From the NCBI GenBank assembly GCA_012034595.1, contig JAAUPE010000035.1, positions 1 to 54,745 of the forward strand: a stretch of 54,745 nucleotides of DNA. The letters are read 5' to 3'. Under the pieces are notes generated by a model, which was given only the letters and a program-made list of their open reading frames with translations, ran no database searches and was not told the origin of the DNA. Numbering within the stretch: position 1 is the first letter of the stretch; every line of letters starts with the position of its first letter. Source of the DNA: Calothrix sp. CSU_2_0. Its GTDB lineage: Bacteria; Cyanobacteriota; Cyanobacteriia; Cyanobacteriales; Nostocaceae. Below are positions 8,054 to 17,890 of this stretch, piece after piece. Made by a program: the position numbers and the translations under genes.

Positions 8054-8992
8054 CTAACCGACGACTTTTAAAATCTCCTCATCAGTCGAAAAATCAACTT
8101 CCTTCTTATCCCTTCCCGAACTCATAAAATCATTCTCAAAAGCATCCTTCAACCCCGCAACCAAACCATATTCCGGTTGCCATCCCAACTCACTCATTGC
8201 TTTTGTCACCGAAGCGAAGAAATGCTGTACCCGCATCGGAAAAGCCTTGCGCTTCCCAAAATCGAACTTTTTCGGGTCATAATGAACAATTTTAACTTCA
8301 TCAGGCGATTTCCCAGCCGCGATCGCACAACTACGCGCTAAACCATCAAAAGTGACAAAGCGATCGCCCGAAACATTGTACACTTGTCCGATAGCGTGGG
8401 AATTACCCAAAACCCTCGACATCGCAGTCGCTAAGTCCTTGACATGTCCTAACTGGGTAATATGCATCCCATTTCCAGGAATAGGAATCGGACGATTTCT
8501 GACAATGCGATCGAAAAACCACGCTTCCAAATCGTTGTAATTCTGAGGACCGTAAATATATGTAGGTCGAATCGAAGTATACGGTATATTTTGCTTTACC
8601 AAGTATGACTCTGTATCAAATTTGCCCTTATGGCGACTTTTAGGGTCAACCGCATCGTCTTCTATATGAGGCATTTCATCCGATTTCAGGTACACCCCGG
8701 CGGAACTCATATATATAAAATGTTGCACACGGTGTTGAAAAATATCCACTAATGGTTGAGTATCAGTGAGTTCCCTACCGTTGTTGTCAAAAATAGCATC
8801 GAACTTTTCGCTAGCTAATTTTTCCTGCAATTGGTTCGTATCAGTGCGATCGCCCAGAATCTGTCCCACCCCATTCACGGGCACAGGACGATTACCACGA
8901 TTGTACAAAACGACCTCATGCCCCTGTTCCACCAACAACTGTGTCAGGTAAACGCCAATAAAGCGGGTGCCACCCATGATTAAAATTCGCAT
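8054..8992 (-). CDS. NAD-dependent epimerase/dehydratase (CSP41-like)
   Basis: A 312-residue extended short-chain dehydrogenase with the nucleotide-binding motif GGTRFIG at residues 7-13 and the conserved RPTYIYGPQNYNDLEAWFF segment. This subgroup resembles cyanobacterial homologues of the chloroplast RNA-binding protein CSP41, and the usual Y-x3-K catalytic pair is not evident (SYLVKQNIPY is found instead). It may bind RNA or a nucleotide sugar. It lies divergent from the glycosyltransferase gene, next to polysaccharide genes, so a sugar-nucleotide role also fits. Confidence 0.75.
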   Translation of the reverse strand: MRILIMGGTRFIGVYLTQLLVEQGHEVVLYNRGNRPVPVNGVGQILGDRTDTNQLQEKLASEKFDAIFDNNGRELTDTQPLVDIFQHRVQHFIYMSSAGVYLKSDEMPHIEDDAVDPKSRHKGKFDTESYLVKQNIPYTSIRPTYIYGPQNYNDLEAWFFDRIVRNRPIPIPGNGMHITQLGHVKDLATAMSRVLGNSHAIGQVYNVSGDRFVTFDGLARSCAIAAGKSPDEVKIVHYDPKKFDFGKRKAFPMRVQHFFASVTKAMSELGWQPEYGLVAGLKDAFENDFMSSGRDKKEVDFSTDEEILKVVG

Positions 8993-9192
8993 AAATTCCC
9001 TCTATTTTGTCTCGCTTACCGTCAAATTTAATCCCAACAACGAGGTTATCAGCTAATGGCGTACCTTCGGAACCTGTAAAGGGAGAAATTCGTCGGAAAA
9101 CGGGTATGGAGTCTTACCCATTCCTTCATCACAAAAGTCAGAAACTACCCCACCACTTGCGCGTATTGTTTTACCTATCCTAAAAGTTAGCT

Positions 9193-10340
9193 GTGCCCTT
9201 GAAATATGCTTTAGTGCATGAATGGCTTACACCAAAAGCCACTGGCGGTTCAGAACTCGTCGTCCGCGAAATTCTGAATCATATTGCTGCGGATTTGTAT
9301 GCCTTGATAGATTTTGAGTCAGTCAATCCCGATAGCTACCTATATAAACGTCAAATTGGCACAACTATTCTCCAGCATTTTCCCGCATCACGTAGCGGTA
9401 TACAAAAATATTTACCATTGCTGCCATTAGCGATCGAACAATTAGACTTGCGCCAATACGACGTAATTCTATCTTCATCGCACGCAGTCGCCAAAGGAGT
9501 ACTAACAACACCAGAGCAACTACACATTTGCTACTGCCACAGTCCCATGCGTTACGCTTGGGATTTAACATTTGATTACTTACGTGAAAGCAATCTAGGA
9601 GATGGCATCCCTGGATGGATGACTCGTTACCTACTACATAACCTACGCCAGTGGGACGTATTAAGTGCCAACCGAGTTGATTACTTTATCGCCAATTCAC
9701 AACACACAGCCCGCAGAATTTGGCGCTGCTATCGTCGTGAAGCAACAGTAATTTATCCACCTGTTAACGTTGATAATTTCCCTTTTTCTGCTGAGAAAGA
9801 AGATTTTTATCTAATAGTGTCCCGGCTAGTTAGCTACAAGCAAGTATCTTTAATAGTCAGAGCTTTCAACCAACTTCAAAAACCACTGGTCGTAATTGGC
9901 ACAGGTTCAGAAATGAAAAATATAGAAAAAATATCAAACCCTAATATAAATATACTGGGATGGCAACCCGATGATGTGGTCAAAAAGTACATGTCTGCCG
10001 CCAAGGCTTTCGTTTATGCAGCATGTGAAGATTTTGGCATCGCGCTTGTTGAAGCTCAAGCATGTGGCACACCAGTAATTGCTTACGGCAAAGGTGGTGC
10101 ATCGGAAACTGTGCGGGATATTCGCTCCTCACCGCCAGGACAAGGTACAGGTGTTCTATTTAAAGAACAAACCGAAGCAGCACTAGTAGAGGCTGTAAAG
10201 AATTTGAAATATATGAAGGGAAATTTGATTTCGAGTACTTGAAAAAGCACGCTGCCAAGTTTTCCTCCCAAGTCTTTGCACAGCGCTATCTTGAATTCAT
10301 CAGTCTGTGCAAAGAAACAAAAAGCGTTCCTGGTTCATAA
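9193..10340 (+). pseudogene. GT4 glycosyltransferase (mannosyltransferase-like), frameshift near the C terminus
   Basis: A GT-B fold, family 4 glycosyltransferase. The N-terminal acceptor domain begins MPLKYALVHEWLTPKATGGSE from a GTG start. The donor domain carries VSRLVSYKQVSLIVRAF and the signature CEDFGIALVEAQACGTPVIA, with E-x7-E spacing. The open frame stops at 10242 as KYMKGNLISST, but the next frame continues the expected C terminus (FEIYEGKFDFEYLKKHAAKF, then SQVFAQRYLEFISLCKE) to a stop at 10340. Restoring a fourth T in the run at 10203-10205 rejoins the frames. It may correspond to the mannosyl transferase called RfbZ in Anabaena LPS synthesis. Without the last helix the enzyme may be weakened or inactive, unless the break is a sequencing error. 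Confidence 0.8.
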
Positions 10341-10425
10341 CATCTCGATAGGTAAGCTTTTGGAAATAAAACCCCAGAAGCACCTGTCTAGCTTTAAGAT
10401 TGGGACTATGTGTGGTGTGGATTTT

Positions 10426-10431
10426 AAGGAG
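10426..10431 (+). promoter_or_regulatory. Ribosome binding site of the sugar transferase
   Basis: AAGGAG lies four bases before the ATG at 10436. It favours that codon over the upstream in-frame start at 10400, which has no such site. Confidence 0.6.
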
Positions 10432-10435
10432 TATA

Positions 10436-11194
10436 ATGACTGCCCAGAGCTCACTCCTCTCCGGAAAGCGAAGCCCAAGGCAGACCGCTAGCGCATCTTC
10501 GCGTACCTTTTTAAAACGCGGTCAACTAAAAAGGATACCGAAACCTAAACCTAGAGGTTTACCCTTTGCGGGAATCAACGGAGAGTTTGCCAAACGACTA
10601 TTCGACATAGCGTTTTCGCTATTTGTCTTGATAATGTTTTCTCCCGTCTATCTGCTGTTAGGCTTACTAATTGCAGCTGGTTCGGAGGGACCTATTTTTT
10701 ATGTTCAAGAACGGGTCGGAAAGAACTACAAGACTTTCAATTGTATTAAATTCCGCACCATGGTGAGTAATGCTGACGATATACTCATGCAAATAATGGA
10801 AACCTCACCACAAATGCGGGATGAGTTCGAGTCAAGTTTTAAACTCAAACACGACCCTAGAATTACACATATTGGTCATTTTTTGCGAATTACCAGCTTG
10901 GATGAATTTCCTCAGTTCTGGAACGTTCTCAAAGGCGATATGAGTGTTGTTGGTCCTCGACCTTTAGTTGAGGAAGAACTTCCAAAATACGGCTATCACA
11001 TCGACCAAATATTAACTATCAAGCCTGGGATTACTGGTTTATGGCAAGTATCTGGACGTAATGACATTCCTTATCCTCGTCGCGTTCAAATAGACCTACA
11101 TTACGTAAAATTTAGGACTTTTTGGCTTGATTTATGGATTGTTCTCAAAACAATTGGTGTTGTGATTATTCCTAAGAATAACGGGGCATATTGA
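10436..11194 (+). CDS. rfbP: Polyprenyl-phosphate sugar-1-phosphate transferase (RfbP/WcaJ type)
   Basis: This 252-residue membrane enzyme transfers a sugar phosphate from a nucleotide sugar to undecaprenyl phosphate, the first step of O-antigen or exopolysaccharide repeat-unit assembly. A hydrophobic hairpin follows FAKRLFDIAFSLFVLIMFSP. The catalytic domain has KFRTM, DEFPQFWNVLKGDMSVVGPR and KPGITGLWQVSGRND, all diagnostic. The N-terminal segment contains a 9-residue insertion (SPRQTASAS) encoded by a 27-nt sequence placed exactly inside a HIP1 octamer (10472-10498). Start choice follows the ribosome binding site at 10426. Neighbours are GT4, gmd and fcl, which fits LPS or capsule synthesis with a deoxymannose or fucose residue. 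Confidence 0.88.
   Translation: MTAQSSLLSGKRSPRQTASASSRTFLKRGQLKRIPKPKPRGLPFAGINGEFAKRLFDIAFSLFVLIMFSPVYLLLGLLIAAGSEGPIFYVQERVGKNYKTFNCIKFRTMVSNADDILMQIMETSPQMRDEFESSFKLKHDPRITHIGHFLRITSLDEFPQFWNVLKGDMSVVGPRPLVEEELPKYGYHIDQILTIKPGITGLWQVSGRNDIPYPRRVQIDLHYVKFRTFWLDLWIVLKTIGVVIIPKNNGAY
10472..10498. repeat. 27-nt insertion centred in HIP1, inside rfbP
   Basis: The sequence reads GCGA (10468-10471), 27 extra bases, then TCGC (10499-10502). Deleting the 27 bases leaves a perfect HIP1 site and keeps the reading frame. The insert contains GCC-CAA-GGC and GCTAGC palindromes. Confidence 0.75.
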
Positions 11195-11221
11195 ATAGCT
11201 AACAATGTATAAATTCTATAG

Positions 11222-11250
11222 TATCTGTGAGGTAATTTACTTCACAGATA
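11222..11250 (+). terminator. Terminator after the sugar transferase
   Basis: TATCTGTGA (11222-11230) pairs perfectly with TCACAGATA (11242-11250), followed by TTTGTTATT. It lies 27 bases after the rfbP stop and separates that gene from gmd. Confidence 0.65.
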
Positions 11251-11564
11251 TTTGTTATTGGGTATTGGGTATTGGAATAGGGGCAAGCAAGGGCTTTATA
11301 CTTATTTGATAAATATAAAGTTTTCATGAATATCAGCATAAACCGACTGCATGGTATAACTTTTGCTAGTTAAGCTTAGATGTAGTAGTAAGAAATCTCA
11401 ACTACATAAGTGGATTTACTTACAATAGCAACAAGGTATATGTAAATAACTAGTAGGTTCCCTATTGGGCAAAAAGTTAGTAGTTGTTAGCTTATACCAG
11501 GTTGATATGTCTATCTATCTAGTTCATCAATAAATAACAAGTAGATAACGAGAGATTATTGAGC
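11251..11564. other. Spacer upstream of gmd
   Basis: No gene is visible. It includes a short GGGTATT tandem repeat at 11260-11275 and an A/T-rich stretch expected to carry the gmd promoter. No specific regulator site is recognised. Confidence 0.4.
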
Positions 11565-12644
11565 ATGACACAACAAAAGCGAGCGCTGATTACTGGTATT
11601 ACAGGTCAAGATGGTTCTTATCTAAGCGAGTTTCTCCTCGAACAAGGTTACGAAGTCCACGGTATTATTCGCCGTACCTCTACATTTAATACCGATCGCA
11701 TCGACCATATGTATGAAGACCCTCATAAAAAGGGTGTACGCTTATTTTTGCACTACGGTGACTTGACTGATGGAACCACGCTGCGCCGCATTTTAGAAGA
11801 AGTTCAACCAGTAGAAATTTATAACTTGGGCGCTCAATCCCATGTACGTGTTAGCTTTGATTCGCCGGAATATACTGTTGACTCGGTAGGTGTCGGAACT
11901 TTACGTTTGTTGGAAGCAATCCGCGATTACCAACACCGTACGGGTATTCAAGTACGGTTTTATCAAGCTGGTTCTTCGGAAATGTATGGTTTAGTACAAG
12001 CTGTACCTCAGAGCGAAACAACGCCTTTTTATCCCCGCAGTCCTTATGCTTGTGCAAAGGTATATGCTCACTGGCAAACTGTAAATTACCGCGAATCTTA
12101 CAATTTATTTGCTTGTAATGGTATTTTGTTTAACCATGAGTCGCCAAGACGCGGCGAGACATTTGTCACCCGTAAAATTACGATGGCAGTGGCTCGAATT
12201 GTTGCTGGTAAGCAGAAAAATATTTATATGGGTAATCTTGATTCCAAGCGGGATTGGGGCTATGCCAAAGATTACGTGCGGGCTATGTGGTTGATGCTAC
12301 AACAAGAGCAACCAGACGATTATGTGATTGCGACTGGTGAAACTTACACCGTGCGTCAGTTTTTGGAAAAAGCGTTTGGATACGTGAACCTAAATTGGCA
12401 AGATTATGTAGAATTTGATGAGCGTTACCTGCGTCCTGCGGAAGTTGATTTGTTGATTGGTGATTCAACCAAAGCGCAACAACAATTAGGTTGGAAACCT
12501 TCGGTAACATTTGATGAGCTTGTACAGTTGATGGTTGAAGCTGATTTGCAAGCTTTAGGTATTACTTCGGCTAATGGGAAAGGTTCGGAAGTTTCTAATG
12601 ACATGGCAACAGTTCGTCAAGAACTGCGTGCGCTCCACTTCTAA
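11565..12644 (+). CDS. gmd: GDP-mannose 4,6-dehydratase
   Basis: This 359-residue enzyme converts GDP-D-mannose to GDP-4-keto-6-deoxymannose, the first committed step toward GDP-fucose or GDP-rhamnose. It has the NADP-binding motif [11 protein letters not shown] at 10-20, the family signature [18 protein letters not shown], catalytic Y160 and K164 (SPYACAKVY), and [17 protein letters not shown]. The ATG at 11565 is preferred over an upstream TTG. It precedes fcl, which uses its product, after a 355-bp gap. In Anabaena PCC 7120 the orthologous gene was named rfbD and is needed for LPS O-antigen and cyanophage sensitivity. Confidence 0.95.
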   Translation: MTQQKRALITGITGQDGSYLSEFLLEQGYEVHGIIRRTSTFNTDRIDHMYEDPHKKGVRLFLHYGDLTDGTTLRRILEEVQPVEIYNLGAQSHVRVSFDSPEYTVDSVGVGTLRLLEAIRDYQHRTGIQVRFYQAGSSEMYGLVQAVPQSETTPFYPRSPYACAKVYAHWQTVNYRESYNLFACNGILFNHESPRRGETFVTRKITMAVARIVAGKQKNIYMGNLDSKRDWGYAKDYVRAMWLMLQQEQPDDYVIATGETYTVRQFLEKAFGYVNLNWQDYVEFDERYLRPAEVDLLIGDSTKAQQQLGWKPSVTFDELVQLMVEADLQALGITSANGKGSEVSNDMATVRQELRALHF

Positions 12645-12999
12645 TTTTTAGGTTTTATGAAAAGTTTGCTCTTAGGAGCAACACCGTGCAAAGAGAAGTT
12701 GGCAGTGTCGGTTTCGTTCTGCCCAACTACTCGGTGGAAAAGTTGACTACGGCAGCGCTCGGTAATTATCTCCTGGTAAATTTTCCAGAGATTTTGGATT
12801 CAGGTAAAAATTACACAGCCATCTGCTGTTTTACTTACGTAGTAGATTCTGAGATTGATTAAGACACTACTTTTTCGCCAATGCTGTGAAATTCCCGTTC
12901 AAAATCAGCTTTGAATTGGTTCGCAGGGACATCCAAAAATCCAAATCTAAAATCTGAAATCTAATAATCCAAAATCCAAAATCCAAAATCCAAAATCCT
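12645..12999. other. gmd-fcl spacer with heptamer repeats
   Basis: No gene is visible in these 355 bases. The last part, 12966-12998, is a tandem run of the 7-mer AATCCAA/CCAAAAT ending directly at the fcl start codon. The rest shows no recognisable motif. Confidence 0.5.
12966..12998. repeat. Heptamer tandem repeat (AATCCAA)n before fcl
   Basis: About five head-to-tail copies of a 7-bp unit (CCAAAAT) run up to two bases before the fcl ATG. These short tandemly repeated sequences are typical of heterocyst-forming cyanobacteria. The run leaves no space for a Shine-Dalgarno sequence. Confidence 0.85.
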
Positions 13000-13944
13000 A
13001 TGACTGGCTTAGAGCTAAAAGATAAACGGATTCTCGTGACTGGTGGTGCTGGTTTCCTCGGTAAACAGGTAATCGACCAGTTGTGTAAAGCTGGGGCAAG
13101 CAAAGATAAAATTACAGTAGTGCGATCGCGTGACTACGATTTGCGCCAGATGGAAGCTTGTAAGCGTGCAGCAGACCAGCAAGATATTATCATCCATCTG
13201 GCGGCACATGTTGGCGGTATTGGTTTAAACCAGGAAAAACCCGCAGAGTTGTTTTACGACAATCTGATGATGGGTACGCAGTTAATTCATGCTGCTTATG
13301 AAGCTGGTGTGGAAAAATTCGTTTGTGTTGGCACAATTTGCGCTTATCCCAAATTTACACCAGTGCCATTCAAGGAAGAAGATATCTGGAATGGCTACCC
13401 TGAAGAAACGAATGCACCCTATGGGGTGGCAAAAAAAGCCCTGTTAGTTCAACTGCAAGCATACAAACAGCAGTATAACTTTAACGGTATTTACTTACTT
13501 CCGGTGAATTTATATGGACCTGAAGATAACTTTGACCCCAGTAGTTCCCACGTCATTCCCGCGTTAATCCGCAAAGTCCAAGAAGCACAACAACGGGGAG
13601 ACAAGCAATTACCTGTGTGGGGTGATGGTACTCCTACCCGTGAGTTTCTCTATTCTGAAGATGCGGCTCGCGGTATTGTTATGGGAACTCAGCTTTATAA
13701 TGATTCTGACCCTGTAAATTTGGGCACTGGCTACGAAATTTCCATCAAAGATTTGATTACTACAATTTGTAAGTTGATGGAATTTGAAGGTGAGATTGTT
13801 TGGCAAACCGACAAACCCAACGGTCAACCACGTCGCTGCTTGGATACCGAACGCGCAAAAGCAGAGTTTGGTTTTACCGCACAGATAGGATTTGAAGAAG
13901 GATTGAAAAATACGATTGATTGGTGGCGAAAAAATGCCAATTAA
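13000..13944 (+). CDS. fcl: GDP-L-fucose synthase
   Basis: This 314-residue epimerase/reductase converts GDP-4-keto-6-deoxymannose to GDP-L-fucose. It shows the nucleotide-binding motif VTGGAGFLG at 13-21, the family signature [19 protein letters not shown], the catalytic pair in [12 protein letters not shown], and [20 protein letters not shown]. It acts directly after Gmd, encoded just upstream. The pair supplies fucose for surface polysaccharide or LPS. Translation begins at the ATG immediately after a heptamer repeat, with no obvious ribosome binding site. Confidence 0.93.
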   Translation: MTGLELKDKRILVTGGAGFLGKQVIDQLCKAGASKDKITVVRSRDYDLRQMEACKRAADQQDIIIHLAAHVGGIGLNQEKPAELFYDNLMMGTQLIHAAYEAGVEKFVCVGTICAYPKFTPVPFKEEDIWNGYPEETNAPYGVAKKALLVQLQAYKQQYNFNGIYLLPVNLYGPEDNFDPSSSHVIPALIRKVQEAQQRGDKQLPVWGDGTPTREFLYSEDAARGIVMGTQLYNDSDPVNLGTGYEISIKDLITTICKLMEFEGEIVWQTDKPNGQPRRCLDTERAKAEFGFTAQIGFEEGLKNTIDWWRKNAN

Positions 13945-13966
13945 AAACTAGTTTTTATGCTAGCAA

Positions 13967-14008
13967 AAACCGAGCAAGACATTAAAGTTTGCTCGGTTTG
14001 ATTTTTTT
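13967..14008 (+). terminator. Rho-independent terminator of the gmd/fcl cluster
   Basis: AAACCGAGCAA (13967-13977) pairs with TTGCTCGGTTT (13989-13999) around an 11-nt loop, followed by GATTTTTTT. It is a strong terminator shape 23 bases after the fcl stop, just before the convergent gene. Confidence 0.85.
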
Positions 14009-14033
14009 GGCTTTATTTCTCGATTGAAAATAC

Positions 14034-14849
14034 TTAAAACTTCACTTCGTCTGTATTTGGAGCTTCGTAGTAGACTTGAAATCTATCTGCGATCGCGACG
14101 TTACTTGTCGCATGAGGTTGTTGTTGCAGACTATTCTGCATCATCTGCATCTGCTCCATCATCACCCGAAGTTGGATTTGCAGAGCTTCAAATTCTTGGG
14201 CTGTAACGTTACTTTGGGCTTCTCTTGGATTATTAATCTGTGGTTGCCCGTTTTTCATCATATAAGTTTGCCCAGATGCAAAAGCTGATGCGGCATTCGC
14301 AACTTTTGATTGGTTTGCTACTGACTCCCTTGCCACAGATGCGGCAGCAACCGAAGGTAAGGCATTGACAACCTGTTGATATGTTTGTACTGGAATTTGT
14401 GCTACAATCGGTTGAGTTACTACTGTTGGTGAAGAATTTCGATTTACATAGCTATCGAAAGGAATTTCCTCATCTAAGAAATTATTCAACCCAGATAGTT
14501 GTAGTCGTGATTCCGATAACTTCAATTCTTTGAGCAATTTATCTTTTTGTTCGAGATTTTCTTCGAGTTGTGTTAATTGTTGCTCAAACTCCGATGATTT
14601 CCGAGAAGAGTTACGCCATCCGCTAACAGCAGCAGCAGCGATACCCGCTCCTAAACTTAAAGCTGTTATTGCTACTACATAAGGAGGAGCAATATCTCTA
14701 AGTCTGCCATCAAAAATCGGCTCTTCCTCAAACCTAATATTTATCGGCTTATCACCTAGTACAGCTAGAGGAAAACTCATTGCCGAAAAAACTGCTGCGG
14801 AAGCAATGACTGGTGGTAAAACAAATTTTCGCAGTGCTGATAGGCTCAT
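14034..14849 (-). CDS. Conserved membrane protein with coiled coil, unknown function
   Basis: I do not recognise a named family. The 271-residue protein has a first hydrophobic segment at about 12-31 (signal or anchor), a second at about 57-76 (VVAITALSLGAGIAAAAVSG), then a charged coiled-coil helix at 82-117 (EFEQQLTQLEENLEQKDKLL). The rest is a low-complexity, Asn/Gln/Ala/Val-rich tail with a Gln/Met stretch (RVMMEQMQMMQNSLQQQPHA). This suggests a membrane-anchored protein exposing a disordered tail. It is a single gene, convergent with fcl. Confidence 0.6.
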   Translation of the reverse strand: MSLSALRKFVLPPVIASAAVFSAMSFPLAVLGDKPINIRFEEEPIFDGRLRDIAPPYVVAITALSLGAGIAAAAVSGWRNSSRKSSEFEQQLTQLEENLEQKDKLLKELKLSESRLQLSGLNNFLDEEIPFDSYVNRNSSPTVVTQPIVAQIPVQTYQQVVNALPSVAAASVARESVANQSKVANAASAFASGQTYMMKNGQPQINNPREAQSNVTAQEFEALQIQLRVMMEQMQMMQNSLQQQPHATSNVAIADRFQVYYEAPNTDEVKF

Positions 14850-15697
14850 ATTTAATTCAAGTCAAATTACTTGTTAAAGAAGTATACATCGGTCTGACCG
14901 CAGCATCAGTATCATGTATGTAAAAAATAATTAATAGTCCACAATAGGACTAAGTGGATATGATTACTGCGTTATTCTCTAATTTAATCTTTAAATGCTT
15001 AATATTCAAGATATAGACTGTAAAGAGATAGTGTATGTTGTTAAATATTTTGTGAATTTATCATCAGTGATATTGTATTAAAACAGCGTTTACATTTATA
15101 GACAATTTTTATGTAAGATTACGCGAATCGACACAGCTTTGCTGTCTGAACCAAAATACCACAAAATAGCATCTGGTGATATATATGGCGCATTTTACCC
15201 TACTCATACTCATTCAGGAGGTAATTTCAGAAGCAAAGAATGTATAACTTGTTTGCGTATTTCCTAGTATTTTTTTAATCTGTATAAATAATCAAAATGT
15301 CGAACCGATTCTAATTAATTGGTGATTACTAATTTCAACTAAGTATTACCACTGCTGAAAATATAAAATTCTCATATTGTTCAAGTTTGATTGTGATATT
15401 AAATACTTAATTTTATGTAAATCAAATTCGTGACACAACTTAAATGCGCTCAAGCGACCAAAGTCAAAACTGGGCTTACCAGACTTCGGACTCTCAAAAA
15501 GCACAATCCCATCAATATCTGTATATATCTATATGAGTTTATAAAGAAATAGGTAAGTGCCGATTGGAAAATGTTGGAACTCAAGATTTTTTGATGGGAA
15601 TATTTTTGCGAATCTTTATATTGGTAATATGGGTGCTATATTAGTAAATCTAGTAGTGTGTGTACATTTTATAGATAGTTATTTCCGGAAGTTAACA
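14850..15697. other. Long A/T-rich intergenic region upstream of rpsT
   Basis: No gene, RNA or repeat family could be recognised in these 848 bases. An in-frame upstream start for rpsT exists at 15557, but the extra 47 codons do not resemble S20. The region carries the rpsT promoter and possibly a long leader. Confidence 0.45.
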
Positions 15698-15994
15698 GTG
15701 GCAAATAATAAGTCAGCTCTCAAACGTGCCAAAATTGCAGAACGCAACCGACTGCGTAATAAAACCTATAAGTCGGCTGTTAAAACTCTAATGAAGAAGT
15801 ATTATGCAGCATTAGAAGCATATACTGCTAAACCTACAGACGAGTCGAAGCAAGAAATGATGACTCGCATGTCAGAGGCTTATAGCAAAATTGACAAAGC
15901 CGTCAAGCGTGGTGTGCTGCATACCAATAATGGTGCGAGGAAGAAATCGAAATTGGCACAACGATTAAAGTCATTAGCACAAACAGCAGTCTAA
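15698..15994 (+). CDS. rpsT: 30S ribosomal protein S20
   Basis: This 98-residue basic protein binds 16S rRNA in the small subunit body. It begins with GTG as [21 protein letters not shown], the standard S20 N terminus, and ends [20 protein letters not shown]. The length is typical of cyanobacteria. Placement before tatD and the RNA polymerase genes is the conserved cyanobacterial order. Confidence 0.95.
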   Translation: MANNKSALKRAKIAERNRLRNKTYKSAVKTLMKKYYAALEAYTAKPTDESKQEMMTRMSEAYSKIDKAVKRGVLHTNNGARKKSKLAQRLKSLAQTAV

Positions 15995-16063
15995 GCCAGA
16001 GCTTCGGCTGGTTGTGGGTCGGAAATGAGTAGTAAAGTCGCTAATTAATTTCGCAGAATCAAA

Positions 16064-16849
16064 ATGCAGTTGATTGATACCCATGTTCACCTCAACTTTG
16101 AGGCTTTCCAGCAGGACTTAGCAATGGTGCGATCGCGATGGCAAGAAGCGGGTGTCGTACATTTAGTACATTCCTGTGTCGAGCCATCGGAGTTCGCCAG
16201 TATCCAAGCCATAGCTCAACAAATTCCCGAACTAAGTTTTGCTGTCGGTTTGCATCCACTTGATGCGGACAAATGGAATAGCAATACGGCTGATGAAATC
16301 AAAACATTTGCCCGTTCCGATTTGCGGGTTGTTGCGATTGGAGAAATGGGGCTTGATTTTTATAAAGCTGATAATTACGAACATCAGGTAATGGTATTTG
16401 AGTCGCAACTTGCGATCGCATCAGAACTTGACTTGCCTGTAATTATCCACTGTCGCGATGCAGCTTCTTCAGTCAAAGAGGTTCTGCGAAAATGGATAGA
16501 CCTCAAAGGAGAACGGGTACGGGGTGTCATGCATTGCTGGGGTGGAGAACCAGAAGAAACTCAATGGTTTCTAGATTTGGGTTTCTACATTAGCTTTAGC
16601 GGCACAGTTACATTCAAAAATGCGAAAACGATCCAATCGAGCGCAGCAATGGTTAGTAGCGATCGCCTGTTAATCGAAACTGATTGTCCATTTTTGGCTC
16701 CCGTTCCCAAACGGGGTGAACGACGTAACGAACCTGCTTACGTTCGTTACGTTGCCGAACATGTTGCCAATCTTCGAGGTGAAACCCTAGAAACGATCGC
16801 CCAACAAACAACTGAAAATGCCTGCAAGTTATTTAGGCTAAAGATTTGA
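16064..16849 (+). CDS. tatD: TatD-family metal-dependent deoxyribonuclease
   Basis: This 261-residue TIM-barrel hydrolase acts on DNA 3' ends. Metal ligands are visible in order: DTHVHLNF near residue 5, GEMGLDFYK near 104, IIHCRDA near 127, VMHCWGG near 155 and ETDCPFL near 206. The length is normal for the TatD/YcfH group. It lies 69 bases after rpsT on the same strand and may be co-transcribed with it. Confidence 0.93.
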   Translation: MQLIDTHVHLNFEAFQQDLAMVRSRWQEAGVVHLVHSCVEPSEFASIQAIAQQIPELSFAVGLHPLDADKWNSNTADEIKTFARSDLRVVAIGEMGLDFYKADNYEHQVMVFESQLAIASELDLPVIIHCRDAASSVKEVLRKWIDLKGERVRGVMHCWGGEPEETQWFLDLGFYISFSGTVTFKNAKTIQSSAAMVSSDRLLIETDCPFLAPVPKRGERRNEPAYVRYVAEHVANLRGETLETIAQQTTENACKLFRLKI

Positions 16850-17776
16850 GTTAAAGATTCGAGATGCGATACGCCCTTGGCGTTAAGCTAAGTCCCATAG
16901 ACACCGAAAGTGGCTTCCCATAGGGTAGGGACACGCTCCGCGTAGCTTGCTTCCACGTTCCTCGCAGAGGTTCCCGCAGGGTAGTGGTACGCTTATCGCA
17001 TCGCTATCCGCAGGAATCGCAATTAGATTCGCAAGACTGACATTGAAAAAAAATAAATTTTTGTGGAGACAAAAATATGATAATATTATTTCCTCCAAAA
17101 AAGGCTTGCTTGCGTCATAATGGTTAAGGAGGCAAATTTAAGCTAACTTGATTTTATTTGACAGTGGTGTTATCCAAATTGACCATCCTCCCATCTCGAC
17201 AAACGGATGTGACTAAATCTATGAATAATCTTTTCAACCTAAAATTAGATTCATCCGTACAAATAGAGGTCATGAAGTAGCGATTTGTATACAAGACATA
17301 ACATCTTTTTTGCATTTAAGCAGCCTTGCAATTATTATTTAGCCTGAAAGAACCGTTATTTTCACAACCACGAATTCCAAGGCATTACCTTGACTAGCTA
17401 AAGATTATTTTTAAGCGTAATTCTCAACGATTTGTAACTAAAGCGTCACAGAACAGCCACGGACCTGCTGGGGTTTCCGGCAAATAAGAGTGGCAGTCTG
17501 TCCTAACGATCGAAACCACAGGCTTTTTGGAGGGGAAGTGAGCAAAGCAAATCAAATGCCAGCACATCTATACCATCTACTCAGAGGAATCAAACTAAAA
17601 GCTAGCTTTTGGCATTATTTACTTCCGATAACTTGGAGGAAGTGGGTATGCGTTTGCGAAAATACTTATGCCAAAATACCTATCAAAGCCAGTTCAATCG
17701 CTCCATTCACAAAGAACATGCTTTACTGCTGGTAAACATGGGGAGAAGGAAAAAGTAAAGTCCGGATGGATACTAA
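16850..17776. other. rpoB upstream region with small dispersed repeats
   Basis: No gene is supported. 16866-17010 is a block of short dispersed repeats (cataloged separately), giving fragments such as GTAGGGACACGCTCCGCGTA. From 17040 onward the DNA is A/T-rich and should contain the rpoB operon promoter and a leader of several hundred bases. A short open frame at 17490-17735 does not resemble any protein. Confidence 0.5.
16870..16995. repeat. 126-nt composite insertion centred in HIP1
   Basis: The insert is flanked by GCGA (16866-16869) and TCGC (16996-16999), the two halves of a HIP1 octamer. Its ends, TACGCCCTTGGCGTTAAGC and GCTTA, match the 28-nt insertion at 44987-45014, with additional repeat material nested between them (GGTAGGGACACGCTCCGCGT; GTTCCCGCAGGGTAGTGGTA). 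Confidence 0.7.
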
Positions 17777-17812
17777 GTGGCAGCGATTGTTGCTCGACGT
17801 AGTATTTCCAAC

Positions 17813-17872
17813 AAGCTTAATCATAAGCTTAATCACAAGCTTAACAACAATCTCAACAACAAGCTTAACCAG
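17813..17872. repeat. 12-bp tandem repeat at the rpoB start
   Basis: Five copies of a 12-bp unit (AAGCTTAATCAT, AAGCTTAATCAC, AAGCTTAACAAC, AATCTCAACAAC, AAGCTTAACCAG) lie between a possible GTG start (17777) and the expected rpoB ATG (17891). They are in frame and would encode a KLNH/KLNN repeat. Confidence 0.9.
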
Positions 17873-17890
17873 GTTGATAAAGGTAGAGGC

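Noticed and set aside
16883-17098. Minus-strand open frame of 71 codons upstream of rpoB
   Set aside because: It runs through the dispersed-repeat block and would encode repeat-derived peptide only.
17490-17735. Open frame of 81 codons upstream of rpoB
   Set aside because: No ribosome binding site, no family resemblance and atypical composition; it lies in the rpoB leader.
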